DNA from: Actinomortierella ambigua
Lineage: Eukaryota; Mortierellomycota; Mortierellomycetes; Mortierellales; Mortierellaceae
Direction of reading: 5' to 3'
Assembly: GCA_016098155.1 (NCBI GenBank)
Contig: JAAAJB010000024.1
Location: 56,357 to 120,356 of the forward strand
Length of the DNA: 64,000 nt
Shown here: piece by piece, positions 30,580 to 41,366 of the stretch
How the letters are laid out: every line of letters begins with the position of its first letter
Position numbering within the stretch: position 1 is the stretch's first letter
Position numbers and translations under genes: made by a program
Notes under the pieces: generated by a model
Told to the model about the DNA's origin: nothing
The model's database searches: none
Seen by the model: only the letters and a program-made list of their open reading frames with translations

Positions 30580-32273
30580 GTTGACAAAATGACGAGTCTG
30601 TTACTCAGAGGAAGGGAAGCGCGATGCTAAATGTCTCATCAAAACTGTTGCTCTCACTTCTCACTCTTCTTCTTTTTTTTTTATGTCTTCAGAAACGACA
30701 CATTGGAAACGACCACGTCCATATCATTTGGTCCGAACATTATCGACCCTATGACCGAGCAACGATTGGAGGTGACTTTGGCAACGTGCTCATTGTTCTT
30801 TCTCCCTTGCCAGGACAGCAGCAACTCTACGCAGCAACAGCAGAATTTGAGGATGGAGCGATGGATGTCGATCTGGAGAGTGTGCTGGTGGTGGTTGAGG
30901 TGATCCGTGACACCAACATGCCAGTGTTTGGACCATTGCTGGATGGCATGGTAATACCGTTTTCGCAACTTGGACCGCTTGTCCGCCAGACAGCCATCCA
31001 TGGAGCACAGGCCGCATTGGCACCCCCGATGTTGAGTCCCGCCATCACCTCGGCCACGATCCCTCTGTCGACTGTATCGACAACGGGCTCGGCAAGCACT
31101 GGTTCTAGTACCACAACAGCGACAGGTTCTTCCGCAGGCGCTTCGACGGCCACGGTCACGGCCACTACCGCTGGTGCAAAGCCTGTGCAGACGGTGAGCG
31201 CACCTATCGCGCTTGGTCATTCCATCCTTTCGCTCAACACAACAGTCGCCGCGGCAGCCGTAGCAGCAGGAGGAGCAGCCTCTGCGAGCGTGGTGCCTAC
31301 ATCGAACGCATTCATGGGTGCTGGAGGACCACCGTCGGGCAGGCTCTCATCGCTCTCTATGAGTGCAGGAGAGCATACGCCTCATGTCCTTGGTGGTGGT
31401 CACCACCAAGAGTTTCATGCTGGTGCTGCAACGAGGTCGATGGACAACGCCTCAGAGCCAACGGCGACATCCGCCACTCTCCAGACGCCCGGCGGCGGAG
31501 AGGCCATGTCGTCGTCTTCACCCTCACCACACACAGGCGAGACCGTGTTAACAGAGTCACCGACTACGACCCTTTCGTTGCATTCTCCTTCGCCGGGGAC
31601 TCCACCACCACCACCGCCGCCGCCGCCGCCTCCGCCATCTTCTCAACCCTACCACACGTCGCTGCCGATGCAAGTCACGGCGAGTGCACTGATGACGGTG
31701 TCGGGGCTCTCGACAAGTCGGTCGAGTGTTTCGGCAGGGTCCGGGCAGTTCAGGACGGGCTCTTTGACACCTACGGCAGCGGTTTTTGCTCACTCGACCT
31801 TGTCGACGGCTACAAGTGCGAACGGAGGGTTGACTGGGGCAGGTACGGCGGCGGCGGCGGCGGCTACTGCTAGCGGTACCCCATTGACTGCCAGTGCTGC
31901 AACAGCAGCAGGAGCAGCAACAACAACGTCTGCAACAGCTACAGGGTCAGGATCAGGGTCTACAGCAACTTCTACCACTGCCACCACAGCAGCAGCAGCA
32001 GCAGCAGCGACAACATCAACAACTTCGACGACGATGGCGAATCATGGGGCAAGCAACAGTCTGCCGTCGTTTCTGTCGTCGGCGGGCGGGTCGATGCCGT
32101 TGCTGACGCAGCCGAGTCCGTTCAAGCAGCGGTCGACGGCGATTGAGCAGATTGTGAAGCGGCACAAGCTGGAGCGGTGGAACTATCATCAGTTCTTGGA
32201 GCATGTCTTTGGGTACTCGAAGGCGGCCATGGCGACGGCGGGTGAGGTGCACCCACGGTCTGGGTTTGCGTAA
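22664..32273 (+). CDS. RALGAPA: Ral GTPase-activating protein alpha-subunit homologue (tuberin-type Rap/RalGAP domain)
   Basis: Fourteen exons join in frame: 22664-23732, 23889-24125, 24246-24554, 24663-24989, 25101-25882, 25989-26105, 26216-26746, 26859-27059, 27147-27416, 27519-27644, 27748-28191, 28302-30106, 30248-30530, 30693-32273; 2,693 residues. The first 356 residues are Ser/Thr/Pro-rich and disordered. Then comes an alpha-solenoid matching RalGAP alpha (KNLLLLRLIFLYLPERI, FGFRLLLLWLNDQ). The GAP domain is C-terminal: FKMALLYVAPGQE, then KRHIGNDHVHIIWSEHYRPYDRATI with the putative catalytic Asn at about residue 2173, then FGNVLIVLSPLP. The domain is interrupted by about 360 residues of Ser/Thr/Ala/Pro low complexity before its final helices (STAIEQIVKRHKLERWNYHQFLEHVF). 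RalGAP complexes inactivate Ral/Rheb-like GTPases. The exon 2 acceptor (AAAAAG) is weak; the rest is well supported. Confidence 0.92.
30552..30579 (+). repeat. T28 homopolymer in the last RalGAP intron
   Basis: An unbroken run of 28 T inside the intron 30531-30692, followed by a second T run and the TTCAG acceptor. It lies in the sense strand of the RalGAP transcript. Confidence 0.9.
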
Positions 32274-32591
32274 AGAGAGGAGGAGGAGGGGGGGGGTTTC
32301 CTTCTTTTACTTTAACACATTGTTTTTCTTTCTTTAATTTGAAAGGAGAGGAGGAAGAGGAAGAGGACGGGATAGAAAGGAATACATCACCAAAAAAAAA
32401 AATACACTCCACATAATCCTAATTCTACAAGTATAATAATAAAACACGAATCTGGGTACATCTACAGAGGGGAAGGGGAGGGGATGGGGCATTGAAGGAG
32501 TTTGGAGTCCTTCTGGAAATCCAAATATGAAGGGCGGGGGGTATGTCTCTGAGTGGAAAGGGTGGGGAAAAGGGGGTATCGGCCTCGCCTT
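32274..32591. other. Convergent 3' region between RalGAP and the AlkB gene
   Basis: 318 bp tail-to-tail spacer. AT-rich, with AATAAT/AATAAA-like elements near 32430-32445 that could end either transcript, and purine-rich runs (GAGGAGGAGG). No gene seen. Confidence 0.45.
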
Positions 32592-34393
32592 TTAAGCGGT
32601 GACATTTTTGTTTGCCTTCCAAAAGGCGTCGATACGCTCCTGCATGTCGACCCAGTGGAACTCGCCACAAGAGCGACCTTGTTGGGAGCCGGCAGCGTAG
32701 CACATGTAAAAGTATCGGCCATAGTTGGCCTTGTTCTTGAAGACACAGCGCAGGACCATGGCAACGCCACACTTGCATTGGGGAGTGTTCTCTGCCGTAA
32801 ACTCTGGGCGACGGAGACGGTAGGTGATGTTGATCCTACTTGTACCGCTATTGGGCGTTGGGAGAGAAGAGGAAGGGGAGGGAGAAAGAGGGGAGGGTTA
32901 ATGTCTTGAGCCACGAACAGAAAAACTATTCGCACTTTTCAAACTTCTTTTAACATACCTAACCGGATGTGGGGTCACTGTTGCTTGTGGGGGGACCTCG
33001 TGCTTCCATTCTTCCTGCTACATTTTTTTTTTTTAAAAAAAAGGGAGAAATGGAGTTTTAAGAACAATTGTGTTGGTTCAAGTTAGGGGGGAGGGGAGGC
33101 CAAAACCTCCACAAAAAACATGTCGGGGGCAACCTTACCATGGGAGGCCACATTATGAGAAGACTGTTATGAGGGAGTGCAATGTTGATCATTTGGCTTG
33201 CCGTATCGGGATGCTTGGCATCAGGGATGATTTTTCGTATCCGGAAGAAGCGAGTAGCTCCAAGAGTGAGTGACGCAATCGTTGGGCGTGGGCCCAGGTA
33301 GGTCAGTTTGTCGGCATGCCAGCCCACAGCTTCCTTGGAGTGAGCGTAGTGGTTCACGGCCGCGATGTTGCCGTCCCAATCGCCTTGGACCTCGTATGGG
33401 TGTCTTGTATGTTGATGTGGACGATATGCAGGAGGTTAGTGTCAATGAGTTGGGTACTATTGCAGCTTGCGGAGCAAAAAAAAAAAAAAAAAAAAAAATA
33501 GTAGCAACAAGAATCAAAAGCAAGATTTGCAGGACCGACACATACATTACGCGTTGTTTCCGGTGCTCGTTCACAAGATCCCGTACGACCAGCCGTGCCT
33601 CAGTCATCTCGCTGGTGAACCGTCGTGGGGAGTCTTGTGCCTTTCCATTGTAGGTCCAGTTTGAGACCTCGTCCATGTCAGCATCCTTCTCCGCAAAGAA
33701 GGCCGTCGTGTGCGGGGACTCGACGATCCGATCAAACAGCCACCATCGGTTCCGGTTCCAGCTCTCGGCATCCTCCATCAATCCCGTGAGCAGCCGAATC
33801 GACAGGTCCTTGTCGAGTACGTTGAGCATCAGTGTACATGGGCAGTGTTTGGCCACCTCGGAGGGCGAGTAGAGGAAGAGGGGCTTGACCCGTGGGGATG
33901 TCGAGGATTGGGATTCTGCTGCTTTATTCCATTGCAGGAACTCGTGCACAGAAGGCAGATCAGAGGCAGAGGACCCAGATCCATGGGGTGGATCTTGCCG
34001 CTGTGGTTGCAAAGAGGACGAGGAGGAGAAGGAAGAGTATTGAGTTTGATCACGACCGAGGTTGGACGGAGCAAGAAAAGACTCAAGGCGTGGCTGGATG
34101 AGCCTCGCTCTCTTGGGGTTTCGTTGAGATTGGGGCAGATCATCGTCGTCAGGAATGGACATGCTGTTGGGGCCCCGGTCGTTCGAGCCATGGTGATCTA
34201 TAGCAGAAGGGACTAGGAGCGACTGGATTGCAAGCTCCGCGTCACCGTGAGCATCGACCAATGCCTGGCGGAGCGACTCTTCCGGGGTCGATTCGAAAAT
34301 GGAGACAAGCGTGGCGAGTTGGAAATCCCATGCTGGGTCAAAGGCTCTGGTGTTGGAGCTAACGTTGTGGTGGACTGGTTGCGCCATGACCAT
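32592..34393 (-). CDS. CUE-AlkB-GRF protein: Fe(II)/2-oxoglutarate dioxygenase of the ALKBH2/3 type
   Basis: Four exons, 34393-33546, 33403-33139, 33017-32959 and 32835-32592, give 471 residues. Residues 23-60 fit a CUE ubiquitin-binding fold (LVSIFESTPEESLRQAL then GDAELAIQSLL). A basic patch (KRAR) and a PIP-like box QPRLESFL (100-107) follow. The dioxygenase core has WHAD (H312, D314), ASLTLGATRFFRIRK, the second iron His in WKHEVP (H377), and the 2-oxoglutarate Arg pattern RINITYR (391-397). The C-terminus is a GRF zinc finger (C411, C413, C436, C447; YGRYFYMC and CGEFHWVD). AlkB enzymes reverse alkyl lesions in DNA or RNA; GRF fingers bind single-stranded nucleic acid. Intron 1 uses the donor GTATGT, a CTAAC branch and the first AG after it. 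The ATG at 34387 is an alternative start. Confidence 0.9.
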
Positions 34394-34599
34394 AGAATGA
34401 GTATGTTGAGAATGAGTTTTTTTTTCGCATTCGCAGTTTGTCTTTTGGCTTTACTTTCGCCTACGTACGCCACCAAAAAATTAGAGTTTGTTCATTTTAT
34501 TTTTTTTTGTCTGTACAATCGAAAAAAGGGATACAAGGGAGCGGGATAGGGGGGGAGCGGAGAAGAAAGTGTGACACAAAACGTCCCTCGGCCAACAGC

Positions 34600-37378
34600 T
34601 TAATGGTCCAGAATATGCAGGTTGCCCGAGACAACCTTGTTCTCGAGGATACTGCCCGAAGGAATATCAATGTGCGAACCGGCGTTGGCGACAATGATGA
34701 CGGTGCCCTTGAGTGTCACATCCGAGCCAAACGCGACATCACCTGTCACCGTCAAATGATCCAGCTCCAGAATGTGGGGAGGGCTGCTGAAACGCGACAA
34801 AAAGCCGTTGACCTTCTTGAAGTGGTCGCCCAGCTTGACCAGAGGCACCGTGTTGAACATACGCTTGGGGTTCATTGCCAGCTCTCCGTGATTCAGCGAG
34901 TACAGGTCGGACGTCACCAGGAACAGATCCGAGGTCGACTTGACGGGCAAGAAGCGGGCGCGAGGCACGTTCACGCCGTGAGCGTTCTTAAAGTGCTTGA
35001 TACCAGCGCCGACGGCAGTCTCGAGCTGGATGACCTTCTCGCCGGTCTCGGTCGTCTTGTTGTTGACAATGACCTCGAGGTTGAGCTCGCGGTTCTCGAC
35101 CACGCGCTTGATGGCCTTGAGGTTGACCCACAGGTTGTTGGTGTTGAAAATCTTGAACTTCTTGATACTCTTAAAGTCCTCGACATGCTCTGATGGCACC
35201 TGTGCAATCTCGAGCAGACGGATCTGGCCTTCATAGTCGATCAGAGTACCACCCTTGATATCGGCGCGGGTCTTGTCCGTGACCTCCATCAGGAACTCGG
35301 CACCAGTCTCAACCATGTGATTCAGGATACCCATGTCAACCGTAGCACCAAGGTTGTCGACGTTCGAGACAAAGACGTACTCCTTGCCATCCGCAATCAG
35401 TTGGTCCAGCAGTCCCGAGTTGTGCAGCGAATCAAACAAATCACCGTGACCGGGAGGATACCAGTCTGAGATATCGCCATAGGGCGAGCGAGGTGCAGGG
35501 AGCAACGAGTCCTTCTTGATGCGAGGGTATCTGGACTGGTTGAACGTCAGGATCTCAATGTTGTGTGTGGCATACTTTTGAACGATGCGCTTGGTCTCCT
35601 CGTCCGTGTTGAAAGAGTTCATCAGAATGAAGGGGACGTTGACATTCTTGGCCTTGTTCAGGTACTATAAAGTAAAAACCCGGGATGAAAGGTTAATCAC
35701 GTTGATCTGAGTGCTCTTTTTTTCGGTAACATAATTTCCTTCCCTCCTCTCTCTTTTCTTCCTTCCCAGGCCCTTACCTCAATCTGGCGCACGCTGAGAT
35801 CCAGGAAGGTCATGCCATCGCGGACCTCAATGGCCGATTTGGGGCCAACACAGCCCATAGTAGTGCCCAGACCACCGTTCAGCTTGAGGACAGCCAGCTT
35901 GTTCAGGTGCTCGCTGGACACGGCTTTCGGAATGGTGTCATACGGGACGACCTGATCCTCTGGGGGAGACTTGACTTTGTCCCAGTTGATCTTGGTGCCT
36001 TTGCTGCGTTCAGCCAAGTAACGGTTGAACAGGATGAAGAAGTTGCCCATCTCATTGGCGAAAAGCTAAGTATTGTTTGGTGTTGTGTCGTCGAAAAAAA
36101 AAATAAGGTTAGCTCGAGACTGAATACCAGTTTGAATGGAGGCAAAGGGGACAACTCAAGAAGTACGTCTCTTTTCTGCCCCGTTTGCTGGAAAGGAACT
36201 CATCCACAATCTTCCAAAAAAAAAAAGAGCATTGTCCCCACGCCTCAATGGACATAAAGACTTGCTAGAATCCAATAATAGTGTGCTCCCTCTAAAGATG
36301 AGTACTCATATAAATGAAAAAAAAAGTGAAAGAAGAGCGGGGGGAGGTTGGGTATTGGGAGGAGAGGAGGGAGGGGGGAAGAAAGACTAATGGAGCGAAT
36401 CATCGCCGTACAACCGCACCACCTGCCCAACACTTTCTTGTTTTCCAAAAGTCTAGAGCACAAGAGGGCATGGGCACCAATGATGAGTAAAAGGAAAAAA
36501 TAGAAGAATAATGTCTACCTTGCGCTCGTTCTCGTCCTTGACCTGATTGATTAGATGGTTCAGCTCGGTACGCATGGCATTCGCAGCAGCAGCATTGCTA
36601 GCGCCTTGAAAATCCTAAAAGCGGCAGGGAATGAAACGGGGCCATCGAGTGTTAGAAAATTGGCGACAGATGCCTATTCCCGTACAAAGTATGCGAGACA
36701 GGAGAGAGAGAGGAGGGGAAGGGAGACGTGCGGGCTAAACTGATCTCACTCCACATTGTTTCCCCACCCGTCTTTGTGTTCCGGATACGGCGCCTCTGAC
36801 ATGTCTCAGTCTCTCTTCGGCCATTTTTCACTCATTGACTGACTGTCGCTGCTTTGTCAGCCTTTTTAGGGCGATGGTGTTCAAAGCGACTCTGACAAAG
36901 TGCAGGATGACTTTCCCCCTTTTCTTCGCCTTCGTCTCTGTGATGTCCACATTGTCAGGGGCATCCTTTGTGTCCACACTGTCCTTACCCCAACCCCAAC
37001 CCCTTCTCTGTGTGTTAGTGATCTGATCGCGAACGCCCTAATCGATGGAGTACTAAGTCCTGAAATTCTCACGCCTTCGTCCCTCACAGTTGAAGTTGTC
37101 CACCTTTGTCTTTCGATCCGTGTCGCCTGCGAGTAGCTTCCGCTGCCATGCGTTCCCTCGACAAGATAATACGGATGGGGGAAAATGGGCGAAAGCGACA
37201 GAGAGTGGTAGCCCACCTAGCTCGCCAAAAATACACGAATTCAAAAAAAACAGTGGAGTGCACAAAGGCAACACCACGCATTGAACAAAAGGAAGCTTAC
37301 AAGAGTGGACCGGGTGTGGGGGTGGTAGGCCTCGCGATGCTCGGCAGAGGTGTTCGAAGTAGGTGCAAGGGATGCCAT
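34600..37378 (-). CDS. UGP1: UTP-glucose-1-phosphate uridylyltransferase
   Basis: Makes UDP-glucose from UTP and glucose-1-phosphate in the cytosol, feeding glucan, glycogen and trehalose synthesis. Four exons: 37378-37301, 36614-36519, 36065-35778, 35664-34600; 508 residues, the normal fungal length. The nucleotide-binding loop [11 protein letters not shown] is at residues 119-129, followed by [17 protein letters not shown]. The sugar-binding core includes [12 protein letters not shown] and [12 protein letters not shown]. The C-terminal left-handed beta-helix is recognisable ([22 protein letters not shown]). The first intron (686 nt) and second (453 nt) are much longer than the usual 80-170 nt elsewhere here. 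It is tandem with RFWD3 upstream and the AlkB gene downstream on the same strand. Confidence 0.96.
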
Positions 37379-37648
37379 GATGATGAGATGGTTGAGGTGG
37401 GGGTGGTGATTGAAGGAAGTGATGCAAGATGCAAAACAAAAAGGGGAGTAGAGTTTTATACAAGGCGGACTGAGACTTCATTCTTTCGTCACTGCCAGGC
37501 AGAAGAAATCTTATCGCGGCACTGATAACCGATTCCTCCTTTGGGTTCGAAATCTTTCTGCATGGTCTTCACACACAACAAACACATACACAAACAACCG
37601 AACACACACAAAAAAGGATTGACAAAGATGAATCAAGACTCTTTGTTG

Positions 37649-40600
37649 CTATCGCCGGAAATGGTATGAAGCGTTTCGGGCCATGTCGTCCCATACCACA
37701 TCCATCCATGTATCGATGTCATAGTCGCCTATGTCGTCATAGCCATCATTGTCGGGATCAAAAACGAAGACTTCTTCGTCCTCTTCGTTCTCTTCGTTCT
37801 CACTACCCTCAGCGTCGCTCCCCTGGGACATAGATTCGTTCTCGCTGGTCTCTGAAGCATCCGAGGCACCGTCTTCATCAACGTTGACGACTTCGTGCTG
37901 TTGCGGAGGCAGTTCCTCGACTACAGCTCTGCTGCCCGACTGCGATGACCTCCCCTGCCCCCCGTCTTCTTCCGTCACCCTGCCCCTCTGAGGTTGACCG
38001 TCAGGCATTGTTTTCGCCTCCTTGCTACTTGACTCCCCTACGGCATTGCAATCTTCAGCCTCGCTGTCTTCATCGTCGTCATCGACATGCATCGGGCTCT
38101 GGGCGGTCCAGCGAAAGAGGCGAACCTCCTTATCGCTGAGAGAGCAAAGAAACTCGGCTTGCCCCACGCTGACGCTCTTGACATCCTTGATAAACAGTCC
38201 ACTGTCTGTATCGACAGCACTGCCAGGCTTCGATGAACCTTGTTGCCGAGGCTGGGTGGTGGTCTGTCCGCTTGCTCCGCCTAACCCCAGCACAACACGA
38301 TTCGTGGACTGGGGAACAAAATTGCTGCTGTTTCTGGTCAGCGTTGGCTCCTGCGTCTCTGTATACACAACGATCTATTTTTACGTTTCGCCGAATAACA
38401 AAAAAGTCAATTCCTAAATCTTTTTTTTTTTTTTTTTTTTGGCTTCTTATCGACCTTAACTGTGCCAACAAGATAAAGGAAGAAAAAAAAATCACTCACC
38501 TCATTGTATGAGCCAGCGACAGCATGGATAGACCCATCACGACGTGTTGTGATGCACGACCTCCCAAACCCACGCAACGGCTGGCCCCCCTCAAATGAGG
38601 TACGTGGCACGAGCCTCCACAAACTACCCGCTTCTTGCGGAGTCTGGGCTGTAATATTGTTGGGGACGATCGTTCCTAAGACGTGTTCCGTTGAGCGTTG
38701 AGAGGTCCTAAAACGAAATGAACCTAGCCACTGTTCTGAGTCACGGTCGTACGAAACGGACCAGCAGCTGCTATCCTTGAGCCGATACAAATTGGGCGGG
38801 CCTCGAGACTGGTCCGAGCGATCCAGTAGTTCCTGTGACAAGGGTTGGCTGCTACCTTCTAACGTTTGGCTGGAGGGACCATCGATCATCGCCAGCGAAG
38901 AAAATGCTGACGCTGTGGAACTGCCTGCTTCGTTCAAGCGGCCAAGCTGCTCTAGATCCAGTAAAATGACACCCTCCATGTTTCCACAAAGGAGACCGGA
39001 ACGGCCTTTTTGGCCGCCAAGAGATCCAATATGGCACAACGAGTGGATAGGTGACGGACCCAAAAGATCCGGTTGGGAATATTTTGCGATATGGCCTCGT
39101 GTCGATCGGATATCATAGACCATGATGCTCGACTCTGCTGATTTGACTGCCGCGTACATCATGTAAGGGTCAGTGCTAGACCAGCAGCATGACCAACCCG
39201 CCGCCTGCATGCTATAAGTCGCAACCACGCTATGTGAAGCGACTGACGTCAGCTTGAGCGTCTTGTCAAGGCTAGTAGTCAAAACAAGTGACTTGTTGTC
39301 ATGCATCGACAGACCCTTGCCTGCGTTGTAGCACTGTACATCCTTGATAGGTAGACTGTGGACAGCGATCGGCATGTACATGGTGGTAGAGTAGTCCCGC
39401 ATAGAGATCTTGAAGATTCCATGAGGGCCACTCTCCAAGTGTCGACTGCAAACAACCATCTCTTCCGAATTCCGAAACGAGATGTGCTGGTATCCATCAC
39501 GCTAATATGATACACAGGCACAAAACAAATAGGTCTGTCAGCTTGCAGAGACAATCTCAGCGTTTGCTATAATAACGAAGAAGCAATTGAATACCTTGGT
39601 CGTCAAGTGAATGGTATGTGCAGGCTTATATTCATAGAATACTCTTTTTGCAATATCATCCATGACAGGGTTCGAAAGTCGCATGCGCTTGATCGTCGCT
39701 TTGTACCTGAGAAGGAAAAAAAGAAATGAAGAGAAAGGGAGGGGAGGGGAAGTAAGAGGTTTCACTTGTGTGAGAGTTGGAATTTTGTCGCTTGTAAAAA
39801 TAAATGATTCATTGCGGTATGGCCAGATACAATACTTGAGCTTTAGTTCTCGCTGACGATCGTATTGGCGCTTGAGTTGTGATAGTTCGCTCCTGAGCAT
39901 CTCGACAGCCAAACGCGATTGTCCGAGCTCCCTTTCACGCGCAACACGAAGCTCCGTCTCCTTCCTGGCCTTTGTAAGCGCCTCATCTCGTTCAGCAGTA
40001 TCGAGTGCCGTCACACTCTTGCTCCATAGACGCCGAATGTCAGACCTCTTCGTTTGCATACTTGAACGGTGGACGGCCATGGTGAAATGTTGAATTTGTA
40101 AGGGCTGGAGGTCAGTCTTTAATATTTGCATCCTCAAAATGGGGGGGGGGGAGTAGTACGAAACCCACAGAGGAATGGCAACCCAGGAACGTGGCGATTT
40201 GTTCATTTGCATGGTAAGGATCGAAGGAGGGTCCAGAGACCACCATGTATACGAGTGTCTGCTGCACACCATGGTACCTTTAGTGAAGTCTGCCTCCTTT
40301 GACTTTCCTCTTCCCCTCCTCTCCCCTCGCATTAGACCCGTGTGCTCTGAGTTGCTCTTACTTGCATGACGGACACTTGGATTGGTTACTCTTCGAAAGC
40401 TGCTGTTGGATCCACTTGATTATACAACTTTCAAAGAATTGACAGTAGAGCAACATAGGCCATGTGTTAATGATGGTCACTCAAACAATATCTCGACCCT
40501 CCCGAATGAATACTAAAATGCACATTGCTACCTTTCGCCAAACATATGGCCACACTTTATCGCTACAAGCCGGTGAGACCCGCTGTTCGTCCATGCTTCG

Positions 40601-40933
40601 TAGCAAATTGAGCATGTGGATTCCTATAGTCATGCATGGATTGGTGGGCGATATGGATGCGTGTCAGATAACATCTCGACTTTTTTTTTTGTCCGATGGC
40701 ACCGATGGCAAAGTCGGATCAGATGGTGAAGATACCTCCGTCTCATCATTGTTCGGGACGGGATCTGGAAGGACCTTGCGCCCAGGTCCCATGCGCTGTG
40801 GGATGTTCACACGTCCAGGTTGTTGAAAGTCAACTTCTTGCGAGGCCGCTGCCATAGTATCAGTAGCGGGGTCAATTTCATTGTCGCCATCGAGGACTGC
40901 TGTGTCGCCATTTCTAGTCCGTTGTTGCGACAT
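37649..40933 (-). CDS. RFWD3: RFWD3-type E3 ubiquitin ligase (RING, coiled coil, WD40) with acidic C-terminal tail
   Basis: RFWD3 ubiquitinates RPA and other fork proteins during replication stress in the nucleus. Seven exons: 40933-40673, 40623-40532, 40427-40362, 40060-39836, 39706-39595, 39501-38500, 38356-37649; 821 residues. A disordered N-terminus leads to the RING (residues about 88-140: [28 protein letters not shown]), which is spread over three exons. The coiled coil follows ([19 protein letters not shown]). The WD40 part matches human RFWD3 at [13 protein letters not shown] and [21 protein letters not shown]. The last blade ends [12 protein letters not shown], where human RFWD3 stops; here about 150 acidic, disordered residues continue. 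The donor of exon 1 (GAT|GTTATC) is weak and that junction is the least certain. Confidence 0.9.
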
Positions 40934-41366
40934 GAGAGGGAGAGTAGAGACACTCTGGCTGTTCTTTTAGTAATGTCCTATTCCTGATGCGGTGTGTGTG
41001 AATGTCTTCTGAGTGCAAAGTCGAAAAGGTAATGTGCCAATGAATTTTTTTTTTATTATTTCACAGCTCCATATCTTAGGTTGCACCAGCTGCAAGGAGG
41101 GGCAGGGGTTTCGAGGAAGAGGGGAGAGACACCAAACAGCGGCAGTTCAGGTCTGCTGCATCGTGTGGTATCGAGTACCTCCATTGCGCATCTATCGTCT
41201 GTGGCTGGCTGTTGCATTCTTGATGCCAGTCAGGGCTAGCAAGCTCTCTATTTACGAATGTACAAAAATTGGATTAGGTGCATTGTTGCACCCTTGCTCC
41301 CTTGTTCCCTTCCTTTCCGGCATTCTTCCTTTTCGACATTCATACATCTTTAATTCGCAGCCAGGC
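40934..41366. promoter_or_regulatory. Divergent promoter between RFWD3 and the MFS transporter
   Basis: A 433-bp head-to-head spacer. Contains an AT-rich block with a T9 run (about 41046-41060) and pyrimidine-rich sequence close to the transporter start (41285-41335). No specific operator recognised. Function is inferred from geometry. Confidence 0.4.

Noticed and set aside
41013..41366. In-frame N-terminal extension of the MFS transporter
   Set aside because: The extension crosses A/T-rich promoter sequence and has no conserved content; the first membrane helix starts right after the ATG at 41367.
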